The notes beneath the pieces were generated by a model. That model ran no database searches, was not told the DNA's origin, and saw nothing but the letters and a program-made list of their open reading frames with translations. A stretch of 51,158 nt of DNA from CAXSEF01 sp964236695. Its GTDB lineage: Bacteria > Pseudomonadota > Alphaproteobacteria > Acetobacterales > Acetobacteraceae. This document shows positions 26,448 through 37,922 of the stretch, one piece after another; positions within the stretch are counted from its first letter, which is position 1, and each line of letters begins with the position of its first letter. Where the stretch lies: contig CAXSFU010000015.1 in NCBI GenBank assembly GCA_964236695.1, positions 1 to 51,158 of the forward strand. The letters run 5' to 3'. The translations under genes were made by a program, and so were the position numbers.

Positions 26448-26708
26448 CTACTGGGACATCGGCGTCGGACGCGTCGTGCTCATGGCCCGGCCGGGGTTCG
26501 AACGCTTCACGGTGCGGTGGCGGCGGCCGGGCGTGGAGGAGGTCGCGACCGAGGTCGCGTTGCTGGAGGGCAGGCTGTTGGCGGGCTGGGGCATCTGCCC
26601 GCCGGCGCCGGGATTGGGCGGGCTGGTGGTGGAGGTCAGCGCGTCCTGCGCCATCGAGAGCGTGGGCGCGGCCAGCAGCATGGCGGCCGCGAGGATCAGC
26701 TTGCGCAT
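26448..26708 (-). CDS. Small secreted protein, paralogue of the next gene
   Basis: An 86-residue unrecognised protein. It has a clear signal peptide (MRKLILAAAMLLAAPTLSMAQ), and the mature part is Ser/Thr/Pro-rich and probably disordered. It shares two blocks with the protein encoded at 26760-27035: GGQMPQPANSLP against GSQMPQPENSMP, and RRHRTVKRSNPGRAMS against RHRTVHHSNPSHAMS. The ATG has AAGAAGG upstream. The two genes are tandem on the same strand, 51 bases apart, and arose by duplication. The function is unknown. Confidence 0.75.
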   Translation of the reverse strand: MRKLILAAAMLLAAPTLSMAQDALTSTTSPPNPGAGGQMPQPANSLPSSNATSVATSSTPGRRHRTVKRSNPGRAMSTTRPTPMSQ

Positions 26709-26759
26709 GGAGAAACCTTCTTGCAGCGGGATCAAGGCCCGAATGTTACTGGGCGGTTG

Positions 26760-27035
26760 TTACTGGGCGGTGCTCTGCGGAACCGTGTGGCTCATCGCAT
26801 GGCTGGGATTGCTATGGTGCACCGTGCGGTGGCGGTGGCGAGTCACGTGGTGGTGCATCGCACCGGTGGTGTCGGTGTGCATGCCGGTGGATGCGCTCGG
26901 CGGCATGCTGTTCTCGGGCTGCGGCATCTGCGAGCCGGCGTTCGGGCTGGCCGGGCTCATGGTGGTCGAGCTCTGCGCGAGGGCTAGGGCAGGCAGGGAC
27001 AGCAGCACGGCGGCTGCGACGGCAAGCTGGCGCAT
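26760..27035 (-). CDS. Small secreted His-rich protein, paralogue of the previous gene
   Basis: A 91-residue unrecognised protein with a signal peptide (MRQLAVAAAVLLSLPALALAQ). Compared with its neighbour it has many more histidines in the second half (MHTDTTGAMHHHVTRHRHR, then VHHSNPSHAMSH), which suggests divalent metal or acid-base binding in the periplasm. This is an inference. The ATG is preceded by CTGGAGACC. It is the upstream member of the tandem pair. Confidence 0.77.
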   Translation of the reverse strand: MRQLAVAAAVLLSLPALALAQSSTTMSPASPNAGSQMPQPENSMPPSASTGMHTDTTGAMHHHVTRHRHRTVHHSNPSHAMSHTVPQSTAQ

Positions 27036-27236
27036 CGGTTGGTCTCCAGGATGGGGGGGCTCCGCCCGTCGGCATGCGGCCGCCGTCGGGTCCGGATCGA
27101 GCCAAGCCCTAGCACACGGCGCCGCTTCGCCGACCCGGCCGTGCGGTGGCAGTGTCCTCCACCGCATCATCGCTGGGTGACGTGCTTTTCCTGCCACAGT
27201 GTTTCGTCCGCGGCGCCACAGTCATGGACGCCGACG

Positions 27237-27902
27237 CTATTCCACGGCGCCGCGGAGCGCGGCACCCGCCGCCAGCGGACACAGCGGCGCCGCCACTGCC
27301 AGCACCGCGCACAGCAGCAGCAGGTGCGGCCGCGCGCTCATCCCCGTTGCCGCCGCGTCGGCTGCCGCGGCCCCGAAGATCAGCACCGGGGTCGCCAGCG
27401 GCAGCACCAGCAGCGGCAGCAGCACGCCGCCGCGCCGCGCGCCCAGCACGATCGCCGCCCCCGTCGTGCCCAGCAGCGACAGCGCCAGCGTGCCTGGCAC
27501 CAGGCCCGCCAGCAGCGCCGGGACGCCCTCGGGCGGCATGCGCAGCATGATGGCCAGCGGCCCCGCGGCCAGCAGCAGCGGCAGCCCCGTCACCAGCCAG
27601 TGGGCGCACGCCTTGGCGAGCGCCACGCCGCCCGCCGGCATCCCCGTCAGCAGGAGCTGGTCCAGCGAGCCGTCGTCCAGGTCGGCGCCGAACAGCCGGT
27701 CGAGCGGCAGCAGCGTCGCCAGCAGCGCGCACACCCATACCACGCCGGGCGCCAGCCGGCCGAGCGTGTCCGGCGCCGGGCCGATTGCCAGCGGGAACAG
27801 CGCGCCGGCCAGGAAGAAGAACAGCACGGCGCCGAGGCTGTCGGCGCCATGTCGCACGGACAGGCGAAGCTCGCGCGACAGCAGGGCGGCGAACAGGGTC
27901 AT
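27237..27902 (-). CDS. ccmB: Heme exporter protein CcmB
   Basis: CcmB is the membrane subunit of the CcmAB ABC transporter that releases holo-CcmE from CcmC. The 221-residue protein has six hydrophobic segments and the family motifs FFFLAGALFPLAIG and DRLFGADLDDGSLDQLLL. The start MTLFAALLSREL at 27902 lies just past repeat A6; an in-frame extension into the repeat is rejected. It follows ccmA in the same direction, separated by 168 bases that hold the repeat. Confidence 0.94.
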   Translation of the reverse strand: MTLFAALLSRELRLSVRHGADSLGAVLFFFLAGALFPLAIGPAPDTLGRLAPGVVWVCALLATLLPLDRLFGADLDDGSLDQLLLTGMPAGGVALAKACAHWLVTGLPLLLAAGPLAIMLRMPPEGVPALLAGLVPGTLALSLLGTTGAAIVLGARRGGVLLPLLVLPLATPVLIFGAAAADAAATGMSARPHLLLLCAVLAVAAPLCPLAAGAALRGAVE

Positions 27903-27909
27903 CGGGGCG

Positions 27910-28070
27910 AAGGCAAGGCAAGGCCAGGGCTCTGCCCTGGACCCGCCAGGGGCTGCGCCCCTGGACCGGCATTCCTGGAGGCTCGCGGCGTCGTGCCGCA
28001 GGGCCATGTCGGGGTTTCCAAAGGCGAGCCCTTGGCGGGATCAAAGGGCAGAGCCCTTTGCCTTCCTTGC
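27910..28070. repeat. Family A repeat, short form, copy A6, between ccmA and ccmB
   Basis: On the minus strand it begins GCAAGGAAGGCAAAGGGC directly after the ccmA stop TAG and runs to just before the ccmB start. It carries hairpins CCAGGGCTCTGCCCTGG and GGGGCTGCGCCCC. Confidence 0.88.
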
Positions 28071-28670
28071 CTAGACGCCAAGCCGCAGCTCCCCCGCCCC
28101 AGGCAGCGGCAGCGGCAGGTGGGTGGCGCTCACCACCACGCCGCCGGCCGCGCGGTGCGCCGCCAGCATCGCGCCGAACCGCGCCACCGACGCCACGTCG
28201 AGCCCGAGCGTCGGCTCGTCCAGCAGCCACAGCGCGGCGCGCGACAGCGACAGCCGTGCCAGCGCCAGCCGGCGCTTCTGCCCGGCCGACAGCATCCGCG
28301 CCGGCAGCTCGGCCAGCGGCGCCAGGTCGAGCCGCTCCAGCGCGTCCGCCACCCGCCCGCCGCCGGCCCGCGCTGCGAGGGCGAGGTTCTCCGCGGCCGT
28401 CAGGCCAGGCTTGATGGCGTCGGCGTGGCCCAGGTAGGCGCAGCATCCGGCGTGGCCGGCCGGGTCGGACAGGGCGTCGCGGCCGTCCCAGCTCAGGCGG
28501 CCCGCATCCGGGCGGCGCAGCCCCGCCAGCACGCGCAGCAGCGTGGACTTGCCCGCGCCGTTGCGGCCGAGCAGCAGCGTCGCCCCGCCGGCGGCGACGG
28601 ACAGGTCCACGTCGCGCAGCACCAGCCGCTCGCCGCGCAGCACCGCCAGGCCGCTCGCCACCAGTCGCAT
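28071..28670 (-). CDS. ccmA: Heme exporter ATP-binding protein CcmA
   Basis: CcmA is the ATPase of the CcmAB complex in cytochrome c maturation. The 199-residue protein has Walker A GRNGAGKST (near residue 35), signature LSAGQKRRLALARL, Walker B WLLDEPTLGLD, and the switch histidine in SATHLPL. The ATG is preceded by GAGGACACAGG. It is the first gene of a ccmA-ccmB unit that is inverted and 6-7 kb away from ccmCDEFGHI. Its stop codon TAG is in direct contact with repeat A6. Confidence 0.96.
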   Translation of the reverse strand: MRLVASGLAVLRGERLVLRDVDLSVAAGGATLLLGRNGAGKSTLLRVLAGLRRPDAGRLSWDGRDALSDPAGHAGCCAYLGHADAIKPGLTAAENLALAARAGGGRVADALERLDLAPLAELPARMLSAGQKRRLALARLSLSRAALWLLDEPTLGLDVASVARFGAMLAAHRAAGGVVVSATHLPLPLPGAGELRLGV

Positions 28671-28895
28671 CCTGTGTCCTCGGTCGGTGTGCCGGCGGGC
28701 GGCAGGGCAGGGGCCGCGTCGCGGTGCCGGCGGGTCCGCCCGGCCATCGTGCGGAGGCCGCGCGGGGCCATATACCCGTCGCCCCGGTGCCAGCCTGGAC
28801 GGGCAATGCGCGGGTATGGTGTAACCCGCGGCAGGGATCAAGCAGCCCGGTCGCACCAGGGTCCAGGCTGCGCAACCGCTCACCCAAGGATGGCC

Positions 28896-31589
<2,694 letters not shown>

Positions 31590-31729
31590 AAGCAAGGCCA
31601 GGGCTCTGCCCTGGACCCGCCAGGGGCGAGCCGCCCCTGGACCCGGCCTCCCTCAAGGAGTGGGTTCCAAGGGCCCTGCCTTTGGCGGGGTCCAGGGGCA
31701 GAGCCCCTGGCCTTCCTTTCCTTCCCGGT
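31590..31729. repeat. Family A repeat, short form, copy A7
   Basis: Starts directly after the acnA stop with AAGCAAGGCCAGGGCTCTG and ends with GGGCAGAGCCCCTGGCCTTCC. It includes three well-paired hairpins and fills the acnA-FUSC gap. Confidence 0.92.
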
Positions 31730-31737
31730 CCCCCCCC

Positions 31738-33777
31738 ATGCGCTTGGCCTCCCTGCGGCGCCCCGGCGGCGACCTCGGCCGTCTGCCGATCGGCTTCGAC
31801 CTGCGCGGCCTCGACATCTCCGAGGGCGTGCGCGCCGCGCTGGCGTGCGCGGTCGTCATCATCGCCAACGAGTGGATCGGCTGGCCGCCGCTGGTCTACA
31901 TGGCGCTCGCGGCCAACCTCGCCTGCTTCTGCGACGTGGGCGGGCCGATCCGCAGCCGGGTGCCGGGGCTGCTGATCTTCACCGGCGTCGGCGCCGCGAT
32001 CTGGGCGGGGTTCGGCATGCTGCGCCCGCTGGGCATCCCGGTGGTGGTGCCGCTGGCCTGCGTGGTGATCTTCTGCAATGCCTATGCCCGGGTCTACGGG
32101 CTGGCGGCGGCGGCGATCGGCAACGTGCTCACCGTGGTGCTGGTGTTCGCGCTCGACGTGCCGCTCGCGCCGCGCGCGGCGGCGGTGATCGCGGCGATGT
32201 TCGTGGCCGGCGGGCTGTGGTGCACGCTGCTGACGCTGGTGATCTGGCGGCTGTACCCGGCGCGGGACGCCCGCATCGCGGTGGCCGAGGTCTGGCAGAT
32301 GCTCGCCTATCTGGCGATCGACATGCGCGCCCTGGCGGGGCGGGCGGCGGTCGGCCCGGCGGAGTGGGAGGCGCATGCCCGCGCCCACCGCAGGGCGGTG
32401 CGCGACGCGATGGAGCGCGCGCGGGTCCGCGTCCTCGATTTGGCGCGCCGCGGCGGGCAGGTGGGGCCGCGCGCGGCGCAGGCCAGCGTGCGGCTGGAGA
32501 CCGCCGACCAGCTGTTCGCGGCGCTGATCGCGCTGTCGGACCTGCTGGAGCAGACGCCGGGCCTGCGCGACGCGGCGGAGCGGCTGCTGGAGCCGCTGCA
32601 GTCCATGCTGCATGGCATCGTCTTCGACATCGGGCACAACCGCGACGGCGGCGGGAGCGCGATGGCGGAGCGGCTGCGCCTGGTCGTGGCGGCCGGCGAC
32701 GCGGAGCCGGCGCTGCACGGCATCGCGGTGGCCGTCGCCGACCGGCTGCGGGTGATGGGGGCGGTGTCGGGGCCGCAGGGCGGACAGCGCTCGGGCGGCA
32801 CACTGGGCAGCGAGGCCGCGGTGCCGCTGCGCGCGTGCATCCTGGGGCCGATCCGCGACAACCTCACCTGGCGCTCGGTGATGCTGCGCCACGCCCTGCG
32901 CTGCGCCGCGATCTCCGCGCCGGCGCTGGTGGTCACGCTGTCCTACGAGACGACCTTCACCCACTGGCTGCCCTACACCGTGGTGCTGGTGATGCAGCCG
33001 TTCTTTGCCGCGACCTGGCAGCGGGCGCTGGAGCGGATCGGCGGCACGGTGGCGGGCGCGCTGCTCGGCGGCCTGCTGGCGATGGTGGCGCACACGCCGG
33101 TGGCGCTGGCGGCGCTGATGTTCCCGCTGTGCGTGGTGGGCTTCGCGGCGCGCCAGGTCAGTTACGGCGCCTACATCGCCTGCCTGACGCCGCAGATCGT
33201 GGTGCTGGTGGAGCTGGTCGAGCCTGGGCATTCCAGCCTGGAGGTGGCGGCGATGCGCACGCTGTTCACCCTGGTGGGCGGGCTGATCGCGGTGGCCGGC
33301 AGCGTCGTGCTGTGGCCGAGCTGGGAGCCGGACCGGCTGCCCGACGAGGTGCTGGGCACGATCCGCGCCCATGCCCGCTACGCCCGCGCGGTGCTCGCGC
33401 CGATGGACGCTGGCGGCGGCGCGGGTCCGGGCGAGACCCGGCGCGCGGCGGGCCTGGCGAGCAACAACCTGGAGGCCGCGATCGGGCGGGCGCTGCAGGA
33501 GCCGCGCCGGCGCAACCGCGACCGGGTGGAGGCGGCGATGGTGGTCGACGCCGCGCTGCGCCGCCTGTCCGGCCGCCTGGTCGTGCTGCATCACGACGAT
33601 GCGGAACGTGCGGCGCGGGCGGACGACCGGGGTGGCTGGGGCCGCTGGGTCGGCGACGCGCTCGACGCCGTCGCCGCCCGTGCGCCGGTGCCGGAGCGGC
33701 CCGGCGGCGGCTCGGAGTCGCTGCTGCGCATCGCGCGGCAGGTCGAGCTGCTGCAGGGCGCGCTGCGGCGGAGCTGA
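31738..33777 (+). CDS. FUSC family inner-membrane transporter
   Basis: This 679-residue protein has two sets of about five or six membrane segments (residues about 30-175 and 385-530), each followed by a cytoplasmic helical region. This is the FUSC / aromatic acid exporter (YccS, AaeB) layout. The family exports aromatic or weak acids, usually with periplasmic adaptors, but no adaptor gene is adjacent. The ATG at 31738 follows a C-run and has no obvious ribosome binding site, so the exact start is a little uncertain; the MRLASLRRPGG N-terminus fits a cytoplasmic entry. Confidence 0.87.
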   Translation: MRLASLRRPGGDLGRLPIGFDLRGLDISEGVRAALACAVVIIANEWIGWPPLVYMALAANLACFCDVGGPIRSRVPGLLIFTGVGAAIWAGFGMLRPLGIPVVVPLACVVIFCNAYARVYGLAAAAIGNVLTVVLVFALDVPLAPRAAAVIAAMFVAGGLWCTLLTLVIWRLYPARDARIAVAEVWQMLAYLAIDMRALAGRAAVGPAEWEAHARAHRRAVRDAMERARVRVLDLARRGGQVGPRAAQASVRLETADQLFAALIALSDLLEQTPGLRDAAERLLEPLQSMLHGIVFDIGHNRDGGGSAMAERLRLVVAAGDAEPALHGIAVAVADRLRVMGAVSGPQGGQRSGGTLGSEAAVPLRACILGPIRDNLTWRSVMLRHALRCAAISAPALVVTLSYETTFTHWLPYTVVLVMQPFFAATWQRALERIGGTVAGALLGGLLAMVAHTPVALAALMFPLCVVGFAARQVSYGAYIACLTPQIVVLVELVEPGHSSLEVAAMRTLFTLVGGLIAVAGSVVLWPSWEPDRLPDEVLGTIRAHARYARAVLAPMDAGGGAGPGETRRAAGLASNNLEAAIGRALQEPRRRNRDRVEAAMVVDAALRRLSGRLVVLHHDDAERAARADDRGGWGRWVGDALDAVAARAPVPERPGGGSESLLRIARQVELLQGALRRS

Positions 33778-33810
33778 GCCCGGCCTCGCGCCGGGGGCTG
33801 GCCGGGCGGC

Positions 33811-34039
33811 TGGAGGCTGTTATGAAGCTTGCGGCAGCTCGCTGCTTCGGCCAGGAAGGAAAAGATTCTTCTTTTTCTGAAGAAAAAGAAGCAAAAAGAC
33901 TTTGTCCATGGGGTTCCGGGCGCACGGGTGGCTCCGGAGCCCCATGGGCCGAAGTTCTTTGGTTCTTTCTTTCAAGAAAGAACACGCTTTCTTCTCGCGG
34001 TGACGCAGCCTATCGAGGCTGGCCGGCCCATGACGGTTG
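33811..34039 (+). repeat. Family B palindromic element, copy B4
   Basis: Core at 33868-33983 with both hairpins. The left outer end is GGAGGCTGTTATGAA and the right outer end CCATGACGGTTGCTAG. The CTAG at the right end contains the stop codon of the convergent ppa gene. Confidence 0.9.
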
Positions 34040-34561
34040 CTAGGCCGCCTTCTCGATCCAGCGCAGGATCGCGGCCTCGGTCTTGGCCTTGTCGGCCCAG
34101 CCGGTGACCTTCACCCACTTGCCGGGCTCGAGGTCCTTGTAGCGGGTGAAGAAATGCTCGATCGCCTGCCGGGTGATCTCGGGCAGGTCCTCGACCGCGT
34201 GCACGTCGGCCCACTGCGTGTGGATCTTGTCGTGGGGGACGCACACCACCTTCTCGTCGCGCCCGGACTCGTCCTCCATCTCCAGCATGCCGATCGGGCG
34301 GCAGCGGATCACGGCGCCGGGCACGATCGCCACCGGGGTCAGCACCAGCGCGTCGGCCGGGTCGCCGTCGTCGGCCAGGGTGCCGGGGATGAAGCCGTAC
34401 GCCGCCGGGTAGGCCATCGGCGTGAACAGGAAGCGGTCGACGAAGATCGCGCCGCTCTCCTTCTCGATCTCGTACTTCACCTGGGAGCCCTGCGGGATCT
34501 CGATCACGACGTTGAGGTCGTGCGGCGGGTTCTTGCCGGTGCTGATCTTGCTGACGTCCAT
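34040..34561 (-). CDS. ppa: Inorganic pyrophosphatase
   Basis: A soluble family I pyrophosphatase (173 residues) that hydrolyses PPi and pulls biosynthetic reactions forward. The metal-binding signature DDGDPADALVL is present, as are VIEIPQGSQVKYE, FVDRFL and the YGFIPGT segment. The ATG at 34561 is the family start; the preceding frame is within repeat A8. The stop TAG forms the outer end of element B4. Confidence 0.97.
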   Translation of the reverse strand: MDVSKISTGKNPPHDLNVVIEIPQGSQVKYEIEKESGAIFVDRFLFTPMAYPAAYGFIPGTLADDGDPADALVLTPVAIVPGAVIRCRPIGMLEMEDESGRDEKVVCVPHDKIHTQWADVHAVEDLPEITRQAIEHFFTRYKDLEPGKWVKVTGWADKAKTEAAILRWIEKAA

Positions 34562-34613
34562 TGTGCGGCTCCTGAGCGTGTGCGCCGGACCGTAGCCATG
34601 GGGCGCGGGCTTT

Positions 34614-34787
34614 GCCAAGGAAGGAAGGCGAGGGCTCTGCCCTCGCCCCGCCAAAGGCGAGCCTTTGGAAGCCACGACCTGGGACAGTGCTCAGGTGTCA
34701 CGGGTCGTGCCGCCGGCGCCCTAGGGAGGCGGGTCCAGGGGCGGCTCGCCCCTGGCGGGTCCAGGGCAGAGCCCTGGCCTTGCCTTG
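34614..34787. repeat. Family A repeat, copy A8
   Basis: On the minus strand it begins CAAGGCAAGGCCAGGGC directly after the M3 peptidase stop TAG and extends to the ppa promoter region. Between the two conserved halves is a unique stretch of about 50 bases. Confidence 0.87.
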
Positions 34788-36452
34788 CTAGGCGCCGAGC
34801 ACCGCCGTGGCCTCGCGCACGACCCCGGCCAGGGCGCCGTCCGCGAACGGGGACACCAGGCCTGCGCTCTCGACCAGGGCGCCGAACGGGGCGGAGCCGC
34901 CCCGGCCGCACAGGGCGACGTAGCGGGCGAGCGCGCCCTGCGGGTCGTGGCGGGCCTGGGCCCAGAGCTGCATCGCGCAGCACAGGGCCAGGGTGTAGTC
35001 GATGTAGTAGAAGGGGCTGCCGAAGATGTGCGGCTTGGCCTGCCAGCGGCCGCCTTTCGCGGGGTGGGCGAGGTCGGCGTAGTCGGTCCAGGGCAGGTAG
35101 CGGCGCTCCAGGCGCTGCCAGATGGCGTGGCGGTCCGCGGGGATGGCGTCGGGGCGGGCGTAGACCTCGTGCTGGAAGTGGTCGACGCAGCAGCCGTAGG
35201 GCAGGAAGGCGAGGCTGGCGATCAGGTGCATGCGGCGGAAGCGCTCGGCGGACTCCTCGCCGACGAGGAGGCCGATCTCGGGGTAGGCGAGGAACTCCAG
35301 GCCCATCGAGTTGATCTTGGCGGCCTCCATGGTCGGCCAGAGCAGGTCGATGCCGGGCTGGGCGCGGCTTTCCCAGTTCTGGAAGGCGTGGCCCATCTCG
35401 TGGGTGAAGACGTTCACGTCGGCCTGGGTGCCGTTGAAGTTGGCGAAGATGAAGGGGACGCCCTCGGTCGGGAACGAGGTGCAGAAGCCGCCGCCGGCCT
35501 TGCCGGGGCGGTTGGCGAGGTCGAGGAAGTTGCCTGCGACCATCATGCGGTAGAAGTCGCCGAGGCGGGGGTCGAGGCGGTCGAACAGGGTCTGGGCCTG
35601 GGCGACAAGGAAGTCGTGGTTTCCGGCGGGGCCGGGGTTGCCGAGGGCGTCGATCAGCGCCTCGTCCCAGAAGCGCAGGCGGTCCCAGCCCTGCTCGGCG
35701 CGGCGCTGCTCCAGCAGGCGCGAGACGAGGGGGACGACGTGCTCGACGACCTGGTCGCGGTAGCGGGCGACGTCGGCGGGGCCGTAGTCCACACGGCGCA
35801 TCCTGCGGTAGGCCAGCGGGGTGTAGGTGTCCTCGCCGAGCTTGCGCGCCATGCCGTGGCGCAGGTGGACGAGGCGGTCGTAGATCGAGTTCAGCTCGTC
35901 CGCGTTGTCGGCGAAGAAGGCCCAGCGCGCCTGCTCGGCGCGGTGGCGGGTGTCGCGGTCGGCGTTCTCGGCGTAGGGGCCGAGGGCGGACAGGTTGAGG
36001 GTTGCGCCGTCGAGGGGGATCTCGGCGCCGGCGAGCAGCTCGGTGTAGCGGGCGGACAGGCGGGCCTCCTCCTCCAGGTCGGCGGCGATCTCGGGGCGGA
36101 AGGTGGTGACGTCGCACTCCCACAGGCGCACGGCGTGGGCGCCGGCCAGGCGCTCCAGCGCGGCGCGGTCGCCGGCCAGGAGGCGCAGGCGCAGCGCTGT
36201 GTCCAGGCCGGTGGCCTCTGGCTGCAGGGAGTCGGCCAGCTCTCGGTCGGCGCGGCGGGCGGCGTCCGTGGTGTCCTGGGCGAAGCGGAGGTGGACGAGC
36301 GCGGTCCAGCTGTCGAAGCGGCGGCGGGCGGCGTCCCAGGCGGCCAGGGCCTGCGCGTCCTGGCCCGCGTCGAGCTGCGCGTGGATTGCGACGTACTCGG
36401 CGGCCAGCGACTCGCGAGACGGCACGGGGGCTTGGATGTCGGAGAAGTGCAT
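34788..36452 (-). CDS. M3 family oligoendopeptidase (PepF-like)
   Basis: This 554-residue cytoplasmic zinc peptidase degrades short peptides. The catalytic motif HEMGHAFQ (H351, E352, H355) is followed by the third zinc ligand region in PTMEAAKINSMGLEFLA. The N-terminal helical domain and overall length fit M3B oligoendopeptidases. The ATG at 36452 (MHFSDIQAP) is the natural start; the upstream in-frame part is Arg/Pro-rich and unlikely. The stop is in contact with repeat A8. Confidence 0.94.
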   Translation of the reverse strand: MHFSDIQAPVPSRESLAAEYVAIHAQLDAGQDAQALAAWDAARRRFDSWTALVHLRFAQDTTDAARRADRELADSLQPEATGLDTALRLRLLAGDRAALERLAGAHAVRLWECDVTTFRPEIAADLEEEARLSARYTELLAGAEIPLDGATLNLSALGPYAENADRDTRHRAEQARWAFFADNADELNSIYDRLVHLRHGMARKLGEDTYTPLAYRRMRRVDYGPADVARYRDQVVEHVVPLVSRLLEQRRAEQGWDRLRFWDEALIDALGNPGPAGNHDFLVAQAQTLFDRLDPRLGDFYRMMVAGNFLDLANRPGKAGGGFCTSFPTEGVPFIFANFNGTQADVNVFTHEMGHAFQNWESRAQPGIDLLWPTMEAAKINSMGLEFLAYPEIGLLVGEESAERFRRMHLIASLAFLPYGCCVDHFQHEVYARPDAIPADRHAIWQRLERRYLPWTDYADLAHPAKGGRWQAKPHIFGSPFYYIDYTLALCCAMQLWAQARHDPQGALARYVALCGRGGSAPFGALVESAGLVSPFADGALAGVVREATAVLGA

Positions 36453-36562
36453 GCGGCCTCGCGGGGGTGAGGGTGGGGTGGCGGCAGGGCCGGGCGTGCG
36501 ACGCGACGCGCCGGCGCCTCGTGATCTGCGCCCTGTTCGCGGGAGGCAAGGGGGCTTGTGAC

Positions 36563-36866
36563 GGTGTCCTGCCGCGCAGGACAAGGGCGTACTGCGGGGC
36601 GAGACGAAACAGAGGTGTTTCGGGGGCGTCGTCCTGCGCGGCAGGACAGGTTGAGCCCGATTGGCGAGACGCTACGTCCTAGGAAGTGGGTTTCGTCGCT
36701 TGGCAGGAGGCGCCGGTGTCCTGCCGCGCCGGACTAACCCATCCTGCGGAGCGAGACGAAACAGGGGTGATCCGGGGGCGTCGTCCTGCGCGGCAGGACA
36801 TGGCGGGGCCGTTCGGCGACACCCTGCGTCCGGAGCAGTGGGTTTTGTCGTGCGGCGGGGGCGCGG
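36563..36866. repeat. Family C: two tandem copies of a 152-bp unit with hairpin arms
   Basis: Two units repeat with an exact period of 152 bases. The left arm is at 36566-36582 and 36718-36734, the right arm at 36631-36647 and 36783-36799, and AGTGGGTTT at 36685 and 36837. In unit 1 the arms GTCCTGCCGCGCAGGAC and GTCCTGCGCGGCAGGAC are perfect reverse complements 48 bases apart, and each is itself a small hairpin (GTCCTGC...GCAGGAC). The loop holds GCGAGACGAAACAG in both units. The copies differ by point changes. The block fills the 442-base gap between the M3 peptidase and VOC genes, in which I see no gene. Confidence 0.9.
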
Positions 36867-36894
36867 GGTGGCCTGCGGGAAGGGACCGGGCGGG

Positions 36895-37833
36895 TCAGAT
36901 CGGCTTGAGTCCGGCCTCGATCTCGGCGCGGCGGGCTTCCAGGAAGGGTGGCAGGGCCAGGCGCTCGCCCAGGGTGGCCAGCGGCTCGTCGATGTCGAAG
37001 CCGGGGCCGTCGGTGGCGATCTCGAACAGGATGCCGGCGGGCTCGCGGAAGTACAGGCTGCGGAAGTAGTGGCGGTCGATCGGGCCGCTGGACGGCACGC
37101 GCAGGTCGTGCAGGCGCTCGTTCCAGGCGCGGTACTGTTCGGCGTCGGGGGTGCGGAACGCGACGTGGTGCACGCCGCCGGCACCCTGCTGCGCACGCGG
37201 CAGGTGCGGCTCCACCGCCACGTGCAGCTCCGCGGCCGCGCCGCCCTCGCCCATGGCGAACACGTGGACCTCGGCGCCGTCGTGGCGATAGCGGCGGACG
37301 GCGCGCATGCCCATGACGCGGGTCAGCACGTCGGCGGTGGCGTCCAGCGCGGCCACGCTCAGGGTGATCGGGCCGAGGCCGCGGATCTGGCGGGCGGCGG
37401 GAACCGGGCTGCGGTCCCAGGGGTGGGCCTCGCCGTGGCCGCCGTCGTCGACCAGGCTGAGGCGCCGGCCCTCGGGGTCCTCGAAGTCAAGGGTCAGGCG
37501 GCCGTCGCGCCCGGCGGGCGGCGCGTGGGCGACGCCGTGTGCGTCCAGGCGGGCCGACCACCAGGCCAGGGTGTCGGCGCCAGCGACGCGCAGCGCGGTG
37601 CGGCTGATCGCGCCGCTGCCGCGGCGCTCCGGGGCGGCGGGCCAGTCGAAGAAGGTCACGTCGCTGCCGGGCGAGGCGAGGCCGTCGGCGTAGAACAGGT
37701 GGTAGGCGGACACGTCGTCCTGGTTCACGGTGCGCTTGACCAGTCGCATGCCGAGCACGCCGGTGAAGAAGGCGTGGTTGGCCGACGCGTGCGCGGTGAT
37801 CGCGGTGAGATGGTGGAGGCCGGTGAGCTGCAT
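36895..37833 (-). CDS. VOC superfamily protein, ring-cleaving dioxygenase-like (MhqO type)
   Basis: This 312-residue protein contains two glyoxalase/VOC modules. The N-terminal one (MQLTGLHHLTAITA, residues about 1-130) and the second (about 150-280, with GVHHVAFRTPD and LYFREPAGILFEIAT) supply the usual His/His/Glu metal ligands (H8 and/or H7, H in VHHVAF, E in ILFEIA). It resembles MhqO/YkcA proteins linked to quinone and hydroquinone detoxification, although the substrate here is not known. It is transcribed alone and is preceded upstream by tRNA-Ala. Confidence 0.88.
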   Translation of the reverse strand: MQLTGLHHLTAITAHASANHAFFTGVLGMRLVKRTVNQDDVSAYHLFYADGLASPGSDVTFFDWPAAPERRGSGAISRTALRVAGADTLAWWSARLDAHGVAHAPPAGRDGRLTLDFEDPEGRRLSLVDDGGHGEAHPWDRSPVPAARQIRGLGPITLSVAALDATADVLTRVMGMRAVRRYRHDGAEVHVFAMGEGGAAAELHVAVEPHLPRAQQGAGGVHHVAFRTPDAEQYRAWNERLHDLRVPSSGPIDRHYFRSLYFREPAGILFEIATDGPGFDIDEPLATLGERLALPPFLEARRAEIEAGLKPI

Positions 37834-37922
37834 GGGCCACTCCTGGGAGCGGGCGCCGGCCGGTCCGGCGGCGCCGGACCCGCGGCGCTGCCGATCGGGG
37901 AGGGAAGGCTACCGGGACGGGG

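Noticed and set aside
36563..36866. CRISPR-like array
   Set aside because: Only two units, with the whole 152-bp unit similar; no short direct repeats separated by unique spacers and no cas genes.
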